Positions 1 to 10,150 are shown, numbered from the stretch's first letter. The stretch is 64,000 bases of DNA from Glutamicibacter mishrai (GCF_012221945.1 NZ_CP032549.1:2480001-2544000), one strand, 5' to 3'. Notes: a model not told the origin generated them from the sequence alone. Made by a program: numbers and translations.

Positions 1-863
1 CTGCTGTCTTGGACCCAGGACCATGCGCGAACCAGCGGTAGGGGTCGAGCAGGAGTTCCACGAATTTTCACACTGCCATCGTATCCACCGATGATACGGG
101 TCATTCGAAAATGACGAATCTACTGAGTAGGACAATAAGCCAGTGAAGAGCGAATCGAGCCTCGCGGTTTCCTCGGACCAACAACACCAATCCGACCATG
201 CTAAGACGCCGGCTGATGTGGTTGCGTGAAAGGTCGGTGCGACATGGAAGCCATATTGGAGGGACCTGACCCGTGTGCTTGCTTGCCAGGGTGTTGGGAC
301 TAGTTGGACGTTTCCTCAGCGATAGCACTCTAGGCAAGAGGATGATGGATTCGTTTTCGATCGCCCCAGTAATTCGCCTGCCTTGGGTATTAACCGTGTA
401 AAGGACTTATTACTTCCATGTAAAAAGTGTCTAATTTTTCGTAAATTACCCATTGTCAGGACGTTTTTGCACTAGTGTCTTAATTGTCAGGACGAGCTGT
501 TCGTGCTGACGCGAATTAACTACATGACTAGAACGAATGAGGTAATTTGATGTTGAGTGATCTCCTTGCAACCTTGGTAGAACTAATCCGTAGCCTGGGT
601 CTCTAAGCTTAAGACCGCAGGCATCGAACGGATGCCGTTGGCCGCTGCTCATGGAAATGAGCGGCGGCCAATGATTTTAAGTTGCGGGATAAATGTGATA
701 CCAACGGAAAGTCCGGGAAGTGTGATGTAGATTTTTTAGAATTGCTCAACGAAGAAGGTAACTATTCGATAAAACAATCCATTAATTAACGCGTGAGAAA
801 CCATTTTGTGGGAAGTTGTCAGTAGTATCGTTCTCAAGTCTTTTGGTCGCGCGAGGAGGAATG
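1..863. other. Non-coding or decayed stretch upstream of RNase H-like gene
   Basis: I see no convincing gene here. The short open frames have no recognisable protein signature or good ribosome binding site. The stretch is AT-richer than the neighbouring genes. It holds a direct repeat of a 12-mer (ATTGTCAGGACG) at 452-463 and 483-494. It could be the scar of a mobile element, but no transposase fragment was recognised. Confidence 0.5.
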
Positions 864-1892
864 ATGCATGCTCATTTCCCAGGATCTCAAATGTCCATTG
901 TTCGGGACCCGGACGGAGTGCGGCGGTTTACTTCGGCGCAACGCCAGGTCCAGCCAACTCGGATCCTCGCTGTTGTAGATCGCGTGCCCTATACCTGCGA
1001 TCCTTCAGGGGCTAAGCACGCTTATGTGCCCTTTTCTGCTGCAGTAGTTCTTGATGGGCATTTAGCGCAACGCAGTGAACGTGGTTTGCATTTCGACTTT
1101 GCCGTGACTCTCTGCGACACCAACCACCGTCCTGTAGTTACGCTTTCCGGAGCTTGCAAGAGTGGTGAGTTAGGGACAGCAATTCTGGATTTGATTGCCG
1201 AATTTACAGGAACGAGTCGGATCGTTAGTCCTGCTTCCATAGATCTTCTGATTTCAAATCGTGATGGTCTTGGATTGAACGATTTGTCGGCTAACCCCGT
1301 CTTCTGCCTAAATCCGTCCTGGCTTTTCGGAATCAACTTAGAACAAGCGACGCAAGCAAACCAAGATGCCTTAACGCCACGCATCGCAGGGTATCGCTCA
1401 CGGTCTTCAGTCGTTGCCTATACAGATGGTTCGCTACCGCACCATGGAAGAGACCGTGGAGCAGGCGCAATGGTGACCATGCAGGGACACTGGGCCTCGC
1501 AGATTTCACCAAGGAATTTCTCTCGAAGTTCGTTGATGGCGGAGACTACCGGCGCGTTATTAGCTTTGCGATACACCCCGTCCGAATCCGACCTCGCTAT
1601 TTTTAGTGACAGTCGAGCCTTGGTGAACTCAATAAATGACATTGTGGCCGGAAGACTTCGGTCCAGACAAGCGCACCATGTAGCACTCGAAATTGCGATA
1701 GCCCGCCGTAGGGGACGTACCCGAGCTGTATGGGTGCGTGGGCACAACGGAAATTGCTATAACGAGGCTGCGGACCGGATAGCCGTACTCATGGCACGCC
1801 ACTTCAACGCTGGGATTGATCCGGCACAGACTCACTCGCTGATGCAAATGATCATTGCCGAAGAGCTGGCGGAGCTTGCACTCGCTGTTTAG
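864..1892 (+). CDS. RNase H-like domain protein with unknown N-terminal region
   Basis: The C-terminal 150 or so residues form an RNase HI-type fold. The four acidic positions expected for two-metal catalysis are visible: Asp in YTDGS, Glu in MAETTGALLAL, Asp in FSDSRALV and Asp in NEAADRIA. The histidine of the RGHNGN loop is also present. Such domains cut RNA in RNA:DNA hybrids. The first 180 or so residues match nothing I recognise and make the protein much longer than ordinary RNase HI (about 155 residues). A GAGGAGGA motif at 853-860 lies just before two consecutive ATGs (861, 864). I use 864, which leaves 3 bases of spacing; 861 and an upstream GTG at 816 are alternatives. It stands alone, next to the accessory island, so a housekeeping role is not certain. 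Confidence 0.72.
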   Translation: MHAHFPGSQMSIVRDPDGVRRFTSAQRQVQPTRILAVVDRVPYTCDPSGAKHAYVPFSAAVVLDGHLAQRSERGLHFDFAVTLCDTNHRPVVTLSGACKSGELGTAILDLIAEFTGTSRIVSPASIDLLISNRDGLGLNDLSANPVFCLNPSWLFGINLEQATQANQDALTPRIAGYRSRSSVVAYTDGSLPHHGRDRGAGAMVTMQGHWASQISPRNFSRSSLMAETTGALLALRYTPSESDLAIFSDSRALVNSINDIVAGRLRSRQAHHVALEIAIARRRGRTRAVWVRGHNGNCYNEAADRIAVLMARHFNAGIDPAQTHSLMQMIIAEELAELALAV

Positions 1893-1923
1893 TCTGTTGT
1901 TCGTTGGATGAATTCCAGGATTC

Positions 1924-3456
1924 CTAAAGCCCGCGACCAGCCTCCCACAAATTATCAGCAGTGCCGGTCAGCAAGGCATTGAGCGAGACCGCCTGGGCAT
2001 CCGTGAACGAGGCGATGTAATCCACGATGGCGCGGGACTGGCCCAGACGCTGCACCTCGTCCGGTCCTGCTTGGCGGAATAGCTCGGGGGATAGCTCGCG
2101 CAGATTCCGGTACTCCTGCGTGGTGGCTTCGACCGAATCGAGCAGCCGGCGCGGGGCGCGGCCGGCATCATCGGGATCATTGAGCCAGCCGTGGAAGCCT
2201 TCGGCCAGTGAGCGGATGATCCGGGTCTGCCCGCGCTGGTACACGGCCAAATCCGGGCGCTCGAGCACAAAGCGCGAGTGGACGAATTTCAGCACGATCA
2301 CGTCATGCCAGGCCTCATCACCCAACCGGACGTGGCCGCTGCGCACGGTGGGGGTCCGCTCGACAGTCACCGAGGTCTGAAGCCGTTCGATCCAGCGGCG
2401 GGTGAACGCGGTGACCGCGCGATCCGCTTCTAGCCCTCCGTCGTAGGGGACTGCCAGCAGCCCGTCGACCAGGTCATGGCCTACCCGTTCTACGGATTCG
2501 CGGAATGCTTGCGCATCGGCGATCCACGGATCCTTGGCCAGCGCCCGCCGCCAGGTTTGCTCCAAGGCGTGTCCCGGGCGTCGGGCATCGATGTCGGCCT
2601 GCTTTAGCTGTCCTAGGCTCGCCGTGTTTTCCAGCCATGCGCGCAATTCCGCTGAGACGGTGGTGTACTGCAGTACCCCGGCGCGGTAGAAGTCGTCCAA
2701 ATCGTGCACGGCATAGGCAATGTCATCGGCGATGTCCATGACCGAGCTCTCAAGGGTCTGCTGGTGCTGGCCGATGTTGGGGAACACCGAGAGCACATCG
2801 GCCATCTCGTGGGCATCGATATCGTAGGCCGAATATTTCAATGCCCCTGCCGCCGGGTCGGTCCCCACGCCGCGCGGCAGCATCTCCGGGGCTAGCGGGG
2901 CCAGGGCGCGCCATTCATTGCGGGTCCACGGGTACTTCAGCACGGCGGCGCGCACCGCGCGGGTGAGGTTCATGCCGCGGGCGGTGGCGTCGCAGCTGTC
3001 CAGTGCGGTGAGGATGCGGAAGGTCTGGGCATTGCCCTCGAAGCCGTCGGGCAGGTTCAGCGTTCCCCGGGCCACGCGGTCCAGCTCCAGCTCGCCGAGG
3101 TGCCCGAAGGGCGGGTGCCCCAGGTCGTGGGCCGCCGCGGCGGCCTGCACGACTACCGGATCACAGCCACCCAAATGGTCGACGAGTCTTCTAGTTGATT
3201 CATCAGCATTACGCAGCCGGATCGCGATGGAGCGGGCCACAGCCGAGACCTTCAGCGAATGCGTCAGCCGGTTGTGCACCAGGGTGCCGGAGCCTGCCTG
3301 CGGGATCACCTGGGTGACCGAGGACAGCCGGGAGAAATAGGGGGAGAAGCGGATGCGCTCGATATCGACGCGGAACTCGTCCTCATCGTTCAAGCTCGGC
3401 TCGGCAATGGCGCGATCCCGCCCGCCGCTTTGATGTGTCTTGGCCCTGTATTCCAT
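1924..3456 (-). CDS. dgt: Deoxyguanosinetriphosphate triphosphohydrolase-like protein
   Basis: An HD-superfamily hydrolase of 510 residues, expected to cleave dNTPs to deoxynucleosides and triphosphate and so influence the dNTP pool. The metal-binding set is visible: the first His around residue 66 (NRLTHSLKV), the HD pair at about 110-111 and the following His (HDLGHPPFGH). The N-terminus RDRAIAEPSLN with downstream RIRFSPYFSRL is typical of the actinobacterial dGTPase-like family. The ATG start directly follows the divergent intergenic space, and the gene is convergent with the RNase H-like gene. The assignment to the family is firm; the actual nucleotide preference cannot be read from sequence. 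Confidence 0.9.
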   Translation of the reverse strand: MEYRAKTHQSGGRDRAIAEPSLNDEDEFRVDIERIRFSPYFSRLSSVTQVIPQAGSGTLVHNRLTHSLKVSAVARSIAIRLRNADESTRRLVDHLGGCDPVVVQAAAAAHDLGHPPFGHLGELELDRVARGTLNLPDGFEGNAQTFRILTALDSCDATARGMNLTRAVRAAVLKYPWTRNEWRALAPLAPEMLPRGVGTDPAAGALKYSAYDIDAHEMADVLSVFPNIGQHQQTLESSVMDIADDIAYAVHDLDDFYRAGVLQYTTVSAELRAWLENTASLGQLKQADIDARRPGHALEQTWRRALAKDPWIADAQAFRESVERVGHDLVDGLLAVPYDGGLEADRAVTAFTRRWIERLQTSVTVERTPTVRSGHVRLGDEAWHDVIVLKFVHSRFVLERPDLAVYQRGQTRIIRSLAEGFHGWLNDPDDAGRAPRRLLDSVEATTQEYRNLRELSPELFRQAGPDEVQRLGQSRAIVDYIASFTDAQAVSLNALLTGTADNLWEAGRGL

Positions 3457-3496
3457 GGTAGAAACCAGCCTAGGGGATCAACTGCTTAACGCCGAT

Positions 3497-4417
3497 TCAA
3501 TTGATGATTTGGTTGGCGAGTTCTTCACCGTGCGCAAAGGCGATGACCTGCTCCACTGCCAGTTCAGAGACCAGCGAGATGAACTGTCCAGTGTCTCCGG
3601 CCATGTGCGGAGTGATGATGCAATTCGGTGCGCTCCACAGTGCGTGGTTTGCCGGCAACGGCTCAGGATCGGTGACATCCAAAGCGGCGTTCAGCCTGCC
3701 AGCTTGCAGCTCCGGCAACAGGGCATCGGTGTCGACGATGGGCCCGCGTCCCACATTGACCAGCAGCGCTCCGTCCTTCATTGCCGAGAAGAATTCGGCG
3801 TCGATAAGCTGCTCGGTTTCTCGGGTATGCGGCAGGGCAACAATCACCACATCGGCAGTGGGAAGAAAAGCCCAGAGCCGGTCGAGAGAATAAATGGGGA
3901 AGCCCTGCTCATGGACTCGTTCGGTACGGGCAAATGACGTGAGCTCGGCAGGCTTGAAGGGCAGGAGCCGCGAACGGATTTCGCTACCGACTCCGCCAGC
4001 TCCAAGGAGAACTACCTGTGACCCGTGCAGCGAGCTGGTCCACGTCCGGGTCCAGTTCCGCTCGCGCTGTTGCTGTCCGACCTGCGGCAGCTGGCGCAGG
4101 GATGCCAGAATCATGGCGAGGCAGTGTTCGGCGGTGGCATCTTCCACGGCGCCCTTGGAATTGGTTAGTGTCACTTCTCCAGGCAGGTGCTCCAGCACCC
4201 ACTCGTAACCGAGGGATAGCAGGTGGACATGCTTCAGTCCCTTGATACGGGCGACTCGCGAACGCAGCTGCGGATTGCTCGGACGTTCGGTGACCAGCAC
4301 GTCGGCTGGCGGGGCCTCATTGGGGTCATCATCGATGTGCCAGAGGATCGGTTCGATTCCCGGAAGCTGCAGCTGTTCGACGAGATCCTGCCAGGGGAGC
4401 AATACACGTAATGCCAT
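3497..4417 (-). CDS. D-isomer specific 2-hydroxyacid dehydrogenase
   Basis: A 306-residue NAD(P)-dependent dehydrogenase that should interconvert a 2-hydroxyacid and a 2-oxoacid. Features seen are the dinucleotide fold glycines GAGGVGSEI, the catalytic Arg in NVGRGPIVDTDAL, the Glu in DVTDPEPLP and the His in CIITPHMAG. The start is placed at the ATG of MALRVLLPW, because AAAGGAC lies a suitable distance upstream; a longer frame to 4495 has no such signal. The substrate (phosphoglycerate, glyoxylate or other) is not deducible. It lies downstream of dgt-like on the opposite side of a short gap and appears monocistronic. Confidence 0.88.
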   Translation of the reverse strand: MALRVLLPWQDLVEQLQLPGIEPILWHIDDDPNEAPPADVLVTERPSNPQLRSRVARIKGLKHVHLLSLGYEWVLEHLPGEVTLTNSKGAVEDATAEHCLAMILASLRQLPQVGQQQRERNWTRTWTSSLHGSQVVLLGAGGVGSEIRSRLLPFKPAELTSFARTERVHEQGFPIYSLDRLWAFLPTADVVIVALPHTRETEQLIDAEFFSAMKDGALLVNVGRGPIVDTDALLPELQAGRLNAALDVTDPEPLPANHALWSAPNCIITPHMAGDTGQFISLVSELAVEQVIAFAHGEELANQIIN

Positions 4418-4549
4418 AAGAAGAATGTCCTTTCGGGTTCTATGACTATTGTGTCCGTTGGCTGACAGGGATGGAGAATCTGGTGACCAACTCATTACTC
4501 CGCATCAGTTACTCCAGATTGAAGATCAAATACCTAGTAGACTGAACCC

Positions 4550-4783
4550 ATGACTCACAAAGGGATTGTCGGAACCACTACGCTGATAGTGCTTGGCTGG
4601 ACGGTGTTCGTCCTTGGCCTTGCCGGGCTATTTATCGACCCGCTAATCGGTGCGTTGCTGGCAATCGCCGGCGCGGTACATGTCAGCGGCGGCATGATAA
4701 CCGAGGCGCTGAATAGGAAGCGGAACACTTTCGAAGATCTGCAAAATAGCAGAGAAGAAAGTGTCACTGCAATCGATTCATAG
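4550..4783 (+). CDS. Small two-helix membrane protein
   Basis: A 77-residue protein with two hydrophobic segments (about residues 8-30 and 33-50) followed by a charged cytoplasmic-type tail rich in Glu, Asn and Arg. ATG start. No family recognised. The strong hydrophobic pattern, with a short hinge FIDPLIG between the segments, makes a real membrane protein likely. It is divergent from the dehydrogenase gene, and nothing in the neighbourhood suggests its function. Confidence 0.6.
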   Translation: MTHKGIVGTTTLIVLGWTVFVLGLAGLFIDPLIGALLAIAGAVHVSGGMITEALNRKRNTFEDLQNSREESVTAIDS

Positions 4784-5057
4784 CTGCCCGCCGCGCTCTA
4801 CTGCCTTCGAGAGCACATCAGGGGCTTGTGGCAGGCTGGCGAATCTCAGATTAGACGCTGCTCGCTTAAGATGTTGGGGCCAAAGGGATCGGAGCCGCCT
4901 TCTGGCCAGGGCAACCGTTCGTCGCTTCCCTGTGAGCTAGACCTTGATCTTTGTATGCGAAACGGTTGTGATGAGTTTCCTAGGCCTGCTTCTTCTTGCA
5001 TAGCCATTCGCGCTTTTGGTTGCTGAAAAGATCTAGGGCGAATCTGGCTTGTTCACC

Positions 5058-5651
5058 TTAGCCTGATGTTTCGGACAGCTGCCGAACGAATTTCTCCAGT
5101 CTTGCCGACCGGGTCTTCTCGGTCTTGGCAATCATCAGCTGGTGCAGAATATGATAGCGCGGCTGGGACTTCAGCGCTTCGAAAGCGACTTTGGCAGTCG
5201 GGTTCGCGTCAAGAGCGCGCTGTAGGTCTTCGGGCACTTGGGCTGTGGCTTGCCCTTGGTAGGCGCGGTCCCACCGGCCATCGGCTTTGGCCTTATCGAT
5301 TTCTGCTTGCCCACGAGGGCGCATCCTGCCCTGCGCGATTAGTCCCTGGACGAACTGTGTATTTTTCTCGGACCAGACCGACGCTTTGCGTCTCGGAGTG
5401 TAGCGCTGCAGGAACGTTTTTCCGTCGTTGCTGCGCCGCTGGCCATCGATCCACCCACTGCACAAGGCTTCCTGCAATGCGTCGGCAACCATTAATGAGG
5501 TCGGTTCGGAGGTGCCCTTCTTGGCTACGAGCAGCCACACGCCGTCGCTGGTTTCTTCGTTTTCATCCAACCATGCGCGCCAAGCGGTGACATCTTTGAG
5601 GATCAGCGGGTTGTCATCGTCCATGGGAACTATTGTGCTGGTTGAAGCCAT
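5058..5651 (-). CDS. YdeI/OmpD-associated family protein
   Basis: A 197-residue cytosolic protein matching the YdeI-like family. The N-terminal half carries the motif run AWRAWLDENEETSDGVWLL and ALCSGWIDGQRR. The C-terminal half carries YHILHQLMIAKTEKTRSARL, ending in a basic helix. Members are widespread and have been linked to protection against cationic peptides or bacteriocins in some Gram-negatives, but the biochemical role is unclear. Single gene, ATG start. The assignment rests on motif recall. Confidence 0.78.
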   Translation of the reverse strand: MASTSTIVPMDDDNPLILKDVTAWRAWLDENEETSDGVWLLVAKKGTSEPTSLMVADALQEALCSGWIDGQRRSNDGKTFLQRYTPRRKASVWSEKNTQFVQGLIAQGRMRPRGQAEIDKAKADGRWDRAYQGQATAQVPEDLQRALDANPTAKVAFEALKSQPRYHILHQLMIAKTEKTRSARLEKFVRQLSETSG

Positions 5652-5762
5652 GGTTAGAAAGTGACCCCGGGAGTTGAATAGCTATCTATACAAGTGCCTT
5701 GCTGCATAACGACGTTGCCGTTTGTCGTCTAGTCTGTCGGATCTCCCAGATAGTCTTCTCCT

Positions 5763-6614
5763 ATGAAGGAAGACGATTTTTATAAAGAGGTGGAGTCACC
5801 ATTCAGTGGCTGGGGACCACGGACAGCTACTCGGGAGTTCAATGCGGAACTTCTCGAAGCGATTAGTCAGGGTTCCATTCCTGAGCATCCTGACATTGAG
5901 GTAGCCGTTGCGCTTGCTCATCTCGTTCGTGATGAGTACGAACTCTACGGGACTTCTGGCTCAAAGTTGAACAATGAAGATTCTGTCCTATTTACCAGAA
6001 CGCTCCTTCACGTGCTGAAACGTCTTGGCATAGAATCCTTCGAGATGCCTTTCCATGACTTTGACTCGTTTCGTAAGTATTGGCGACGAAATGGCGGTCA
6101 TGGTAGTTGGCAAGTTCGGCGTGAAATGGTCGATGGCATCTTCGGGCCGCTACATGAACTTTTAGATCAGCGTGAGACCAGCAGCATGACTTGGACTCTA
6201 GCCACGCCGATTTCTCCTCACCCTGTTACAGGTTGGCCGCGAGTTGATGAAGAGATCGCTGAGATGCGCCGCCACTTCAATTCTGCAACCTCGCAACAGG
6301 ACTACTCCAATGTTGGCAACGACTGCGTTGCGATCCTTGAAGCATTGTCTGCGGTGGTCTACGTTCAAGATAAACATGGCGAATATGGAAAGCCTGAGCC
6401 TTCGGTTTCGAGTACCAAAGCACGATTTGATCGCTTCGTAGAAATTGAAGTGTCAGGCACTGAGAACTCCTATATCCGAAAACTTGCCCGTGCTGCCATT
6501 GAGCTGGCTCAGGCTGTTAAGCATCGTCGTGAGACTGCCACCAGGACTGACGCGGGGATTGCTGCTGATTCAGTTATTCTCCTAGCCAATATCTTCCGCC
6601 GCCTACACGCGTAG
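5763..6614 (+). CDS. Hypothetical protein, possible HEPN/Abi-like C-terminus
   Basis: A 283-residue protein that opens the accessory island just before the restriction operon. The sequence is alpha-helical and charged. The C-terminal segment (about 225-283) reads LARAAIELAQAVKHRRETATRTDAG followed by AADSVILLANIFRRLHA. This resembles the C-terminal helical domains of abortive-infection (AbiJ/AbiC-like, HEPN-related) proteins. There is no clear catalytic motif, so the similarity is suggestive only. It is followed by about 250 bases without a gene, so it is probably not cotranscribed with the helicase. Confidence 0.5.
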   Translation: MKEDDFYKEVESPFSGWGPRTATREFNAELLEAISQGSIPEHPDIEVAVALAHLVRDEYELYGTSGSKLNNEDSVLFTRTLLHVLKRLGIESFEMPFHDFDSFRKYWRRNGGHGSWQVRREMVDGIFGPLHELLDQRETSSMTWTLATPISPHPVTGWPRVDEEIAEMRRHFNSATSQQDYSNVGNDCVAILEALSAVVYVQDKHGEYGKPEPSVSSTKARFDRFVEIEVSGTENSYIRKLARAAIELAQAVKHRRETATRTDAGIAADSVILLANIFRRLHA

Positions 6615-6862
6615 GATTTCGCAGGGACGGCTCGAACATATCGACTAAGAAAGACGCAAGCTACAGATTGTGCGAACTTATTTGCTCATTCCTGAAGCGC
6701 GTCCGCCCAAGACGCAAACCTGCACGTATTAACAGAAGTCAATGGTTGTTCCTAAACGGCAGAGCAGTAATGAGGGTTCTCAGGAAGCGCTCAGGATAGA
6801 ATCGGTCGAGGGGCAATGGTCGAATATCGGCTATAGGTATAAGAGATTGGGAGAGCTGACGA

Positions 6863-9800
6863 GTGCGTTTGATGAGTAACACAACAGAGCGTCTCGGAGA
6901 TGACCTCAAAACTGAGCTGCGCCCTGGTTCGAAAGTCCGCATCGCAGCATCTACTTTCTCTATTTTTGCTTTCGAAGCACTTCGTGAAGAGCTTGAACAG
7001 ATAGACGAGCTGGAGTTCGTCTTTACTTCTCCGGCGTTCACGCCTGCGAATACAGGCGACAAAATTCCCAAGGAACGCAAAGAATTCTTTATTCCTTCTG
7101 GCCATGCCGAATCGAGTTTGTATGGCACCGACTTTGAGATCCGATTGCGTAACAAGCTAACGCAGCGGGCAATTGCCAAAGAGTGTGCCAGCTGGGTTCG
7201 CCGTAAAGTGAAATTCCGCTCTAATGCCACCGGACAATCGATGCAACCGATGGTGATTGCAGATGACCGGGCCGGGTACTTCGCACCTCAAGGTTTCACG
7301 ACTGCGGATCTTGGCTATGAACAAGGAAACGCCATGTCTAGCATGGTGACGAAATTGGAAGGTGCGGCAGAGACTAAACAACTTCTCGACATTTTCGACC
7401 AGATCTGGAACACACCCGGGCATCTTGCTGATGTTACTCAGGCGGTTCATGACCACATTGCGGCTGTCTATACTGAGAATTCTCCGGCAAGAATCTATTT
7501 CTTGATTCTCTACAACTTGTTCGCCGAGTTCCTCGACGACATCTCAGAGGATACGCTACCTAATGACCGTACCGGATATGAAAACACCAAGGTGTGGCAG
7601 AGCCTCTACAACTTCCAGCGGGACGCTGCCACTGGCATTATCAATAAGCTTGAGACATTCAACGGCTGTATTCTGGCCGATTCCGTTGGTTTAGGCAAAA
7701 CCTTCACAGCGTTAGCAGTAATCAAGTACTACGAGCTGCGCAACAAGTCAGTGCTGGTGCTCTGCCCGAAGAAGCTAGCCGAAAACTGGACTACGTACAA
7801 CTCAAATTACACGACGAACCTCTTTCAGGAGGATCGATTTAGCTATGACGTCCTTGCTCACACGGACCTCTCCCGGAGCAAGGGTCAGTCCATCGGCGGT
7901 TTGCATCTCGATCGGATCAACTGGGGTAATTACGATCTAGTCGTTATCGACGAATCCCACAACTTCCGCAACGCGGACTACTCTGAAGGCAAAGAATCAC
8001 GCTATCAACGGCTTATGCGACAAGTCATCCAGGACGGCGTGAAGACTAAGGTCCTCATGCTGTCGGCGACTCCGGTAAACAACCGTTTCAATGACTTGAA
8101 AAATCAGCTACAGCTCGCATATGAGGGAGATTCTGAACAACTAAGCGAGCACCTGAAGTTGTCCTCCAGCATCGAACATGTGTTCAGGGATGCGCAGGCG
8201 GTCTTCAATGCGTGGTCAAAGTTGGAAGCGGAGGAACGAACAACTGAACGAATCCTTTCCATGCTCGACTTTGACTTCTTTGAACTTCTAGACGCCGTCA
8301 CAATTGCCAGATCCCGCAAGCACATCGAAGCCTTCTACGATACTTCTGCTATCGGCGCCTTTCCCAAGCGTCTGCCACCGCAGGCTATTCGTGAACCGCT
8401 CACTGACTTAGCAACAGCGCCAAACTTCAACGAGATTTTCGAGCAGATCCAAATGCTTAATCTCGGCGTCTACGGACCTTTAAGTTATGTATTCCCTTCA
8501 CGACGTGCCAAGTATGAAGACGCATCTCGTGCAACCGATGGCAACGCTCGCGGCAACCTTGATCAGGCCGGTCGTGAACAAGGCATCAAACAGCTGATGA
8601 CGGTCAACTTGCTCAAGCGCCTAGAATCCAGCGTCGAAGCCTTCCGGATTACGCTGGCCAAGGTTGAACAAACTATCGATACACGTCTGCGACAACTCTC
8701 CGGAACTGGAACGAACTGCGACAACAGCGAAGTTGATAGTGACCTTGATTTGGACATTGAAGACTCGGAATCCGCCGGTGTCGCTGCGCTTATGATCGGT
8801 GACCTACAAATCGAACTCGAAGACCTCGACGTAGATCGGTACCAGTCGGATCTATGGCACGATCGAGAAACTCTCCGTGAACTCATCAGCGCCATGTCCG
8901 CCATTACGTCTAAACATGACTCGAAGCTTCGTAAGCTAAAAGAACTGATAGCGAATAAAGCACTCTTTCCAATCAACCCGGGGAACAAGAAGATCCTCAT
9001 CTTCTCCGCCTTTGCCGACACCGCTTCATATCTTTATCGCGAACTTGGCCCGGACCTGGCAGCCGCTGGATTGCACACCGGTGTGATTACTGGTGGGCAG
9101 AGCGGTGCGAAAACTACATTGGGGACCAGCTACGACTTTGGGGAGATCATGGCCATGTTCTCCCCAATATCCAAACACCGCGATCAGATTATGCGTGGAG
9201 AGTCTGGCGAAATCGAAGTCCTCATCGGCACCGATGTGATTTCCGAAGGCCAGAATCTCCAAGACTGCGACACTCTGATCAACTATGACATCCATTGGAA
9301 CCCCGTGCGAATCATCCAGCGCTTTGGCCGTGTGGATCGCATCGGATCGAAGAACGACGTCATCCAACTTATCAATTTCTGGCCAGACATAAGCCTCGAC
9401 GAGTACATCAACCTCAAAGACCGCGTAGAGAACCGGATGCGAATCGCTGACCTTGCCGGAACTGGCGATGACAACGTCCTTGACCCGAACAGTGCAGAGG
9501 CCACGTACCGCCGCGAGCAGCTGCGCAAGCTCCAGGACGATGTCATCGAACTCGAAGACGTCCGCTCCGGAGTCTCCATCACCGACCTCGGCCTCAACGA
9601 CTTCCGCATGGACCTGGTTGGCTACACCCGTCAGGTCGGCGACCTCGCCGGGACTCCCAAGGGCTTGCACGCCGCTGTCCCAGCGAACCCTGATCTGGGA
9701 CTTGTGCCCGGAGCTATCTTTGCCCTGCGTAACATCCAGACCGACGATGACCAGCTTGGAAGTAAGGACGGAGCCCGAGGCAATCGACTGCATCCTTACT

Positions 9801-10150
9801 ACCTGATCTACGTAGATCAGCACGGAGATGTAGTGGCCGACCATACCGAGGCCAAGCACCTGCTTGATTTGCTCCGTGCCGGATGTCGCTCCTTCGACGA
9901 ACCCGTTCTCGAAGCGGTAGCGGCATTCAACGCGGCCACTGCCGATGGTTCGGAGATGGGGGCATATTCCCAGATGCTCACCGACGCTATCAGTTCCATG
10001 ATCGATCTTAACGACGAACATGACATCGATAGTCTCTTCACGTCTGGAATGACCACTGCGTTGAAGAACACGATCGCAGGGCTGGATGACTTCGAACTCA
10101 TCGCATTTATCGCCGTGCTCGACCCCACACAGGAGTTGCTCCATGGTTGA
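6863..10150 (+). CDS. SNF2-family helicase with PLD-like N-terminal region
   Basis: A 1095-residue superfamily 2 ATPase, first gene of an extended type III restriction-modification operon. The N-terminal 200 or so residues resemble the degenerate phospholipase-D-like region found before bacterial SNF2/HepA-type helicases, but no HKD catalytic motif is visible. The ATPase core follows: Walker A ADSVGLGKTFTA near residue 275, the DESH box near 363, motif III MLSATPVNN near 400, and motif VI QRFGRVDRIG near 818. The region near 600-680 is acidic (DSDLDLDIEDSES). The GTG start at 6863 is favoured because GGGAGAG sits about 7 bases upstream; an ATG at 6872 is the alternative. It overlaps the DUF4391 gene, which implies coupled translation. 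A DNA-translocating accessory role is inferred. Confidence 0.87.
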   Translation: MRLMSNTTERLGDDLKTELRPGSKVRIAASTFSIFAFEALREELEQIDELEFVFTSPAFTPANTGDKIPKERKEFFIPSGHAESSLYGTDFEIRLRNKLTQRAIAKECASWVRRKVKFRSNATGQSMQPMVIADDRAGYFAPQGFTTADLGYEQGNAMSSMVTKLEGAAETKQLLDIFDQIWNTPGHLADVTQAVHDHIAAVYTENSPARIYFLILYNLFAEFLDDISEDTLPNDRTGYENTKVWQSLYNFQRDAATGIINKLETFNGCILADSVGLGKTFTALAVIKYYELRNKSVLVLCPKKLAENWTTYNSNYTTNLFQEDRFSYDVLAHTDLSRSKGQSIGGLHLDRINWGNYDLVVIDESHNFRNADYSEGKESRYQRLMRQVIQDGVKTKVLMLSATPVNNRFNDLKNQLQLAYEGDSEQLSEHLKLSSSIEHVFRDAQAVFNAWSKLEAEERTTERILSMLDFDFFELLDAVTIARSRKHIEAFYDTSAIGAFPKRLPPQAIREPLTDLATAPNFNEIFEQIQMLNLGVYGPLSYVFPSRRAKYEDASRATDGNARGNLDQAGREQGIKQLMTVNLLKRLESSVEAFRITLAKVEQTIDTRLRQLSGTGTNCDNSEVDSDLDLDIEDSESAGVAALMIGDLQIELEDLDVDRYQSDLWHDRETLRELISAMSAITSKHDSKLRKLKELIANKALFPINPGNKKILIFSAFADTASYLYRELGPDLAAAGLHTGVITGGQSGAKTTLGTSYDFGEIMAMFSPISKHRDQIMRGESGEIEVLIGTDVISEGQNLQDCDTLINYDIHWNPVRIIQRFGRVDRIGSKNDVIQLINFWPDISLDEYINLKDRVENRMRIADLAGTGDDNVLDPNSAEATYRREQLRKLQDDVIELEDVRSGVSITDLGLNDFRMDLVGYTRQVGDLAGTPKGLHAAVPANPDLGLVPGAIFALRNIQTDDDQLGSKDGARGNRLHPYYLIYVDQHGDVVADHTEAKHLLDLLRAGCRSFDEPVLEAVAAFNAATADGSEMGAYSQMLTDAISSMIDLNDEHDIDSLFTSGMTTALKNTIAGLDDFELIAFIAVLDPTQELLHG

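Noticed and set aside
4350..4360. tRNA-like GGTTCGATTCC box
   Set aside because: It lies in the 2-hydroxyacid dehydrogenase gene, and no acceptor stem or anticodon arm surrounds it. No tRNA was found in the window.
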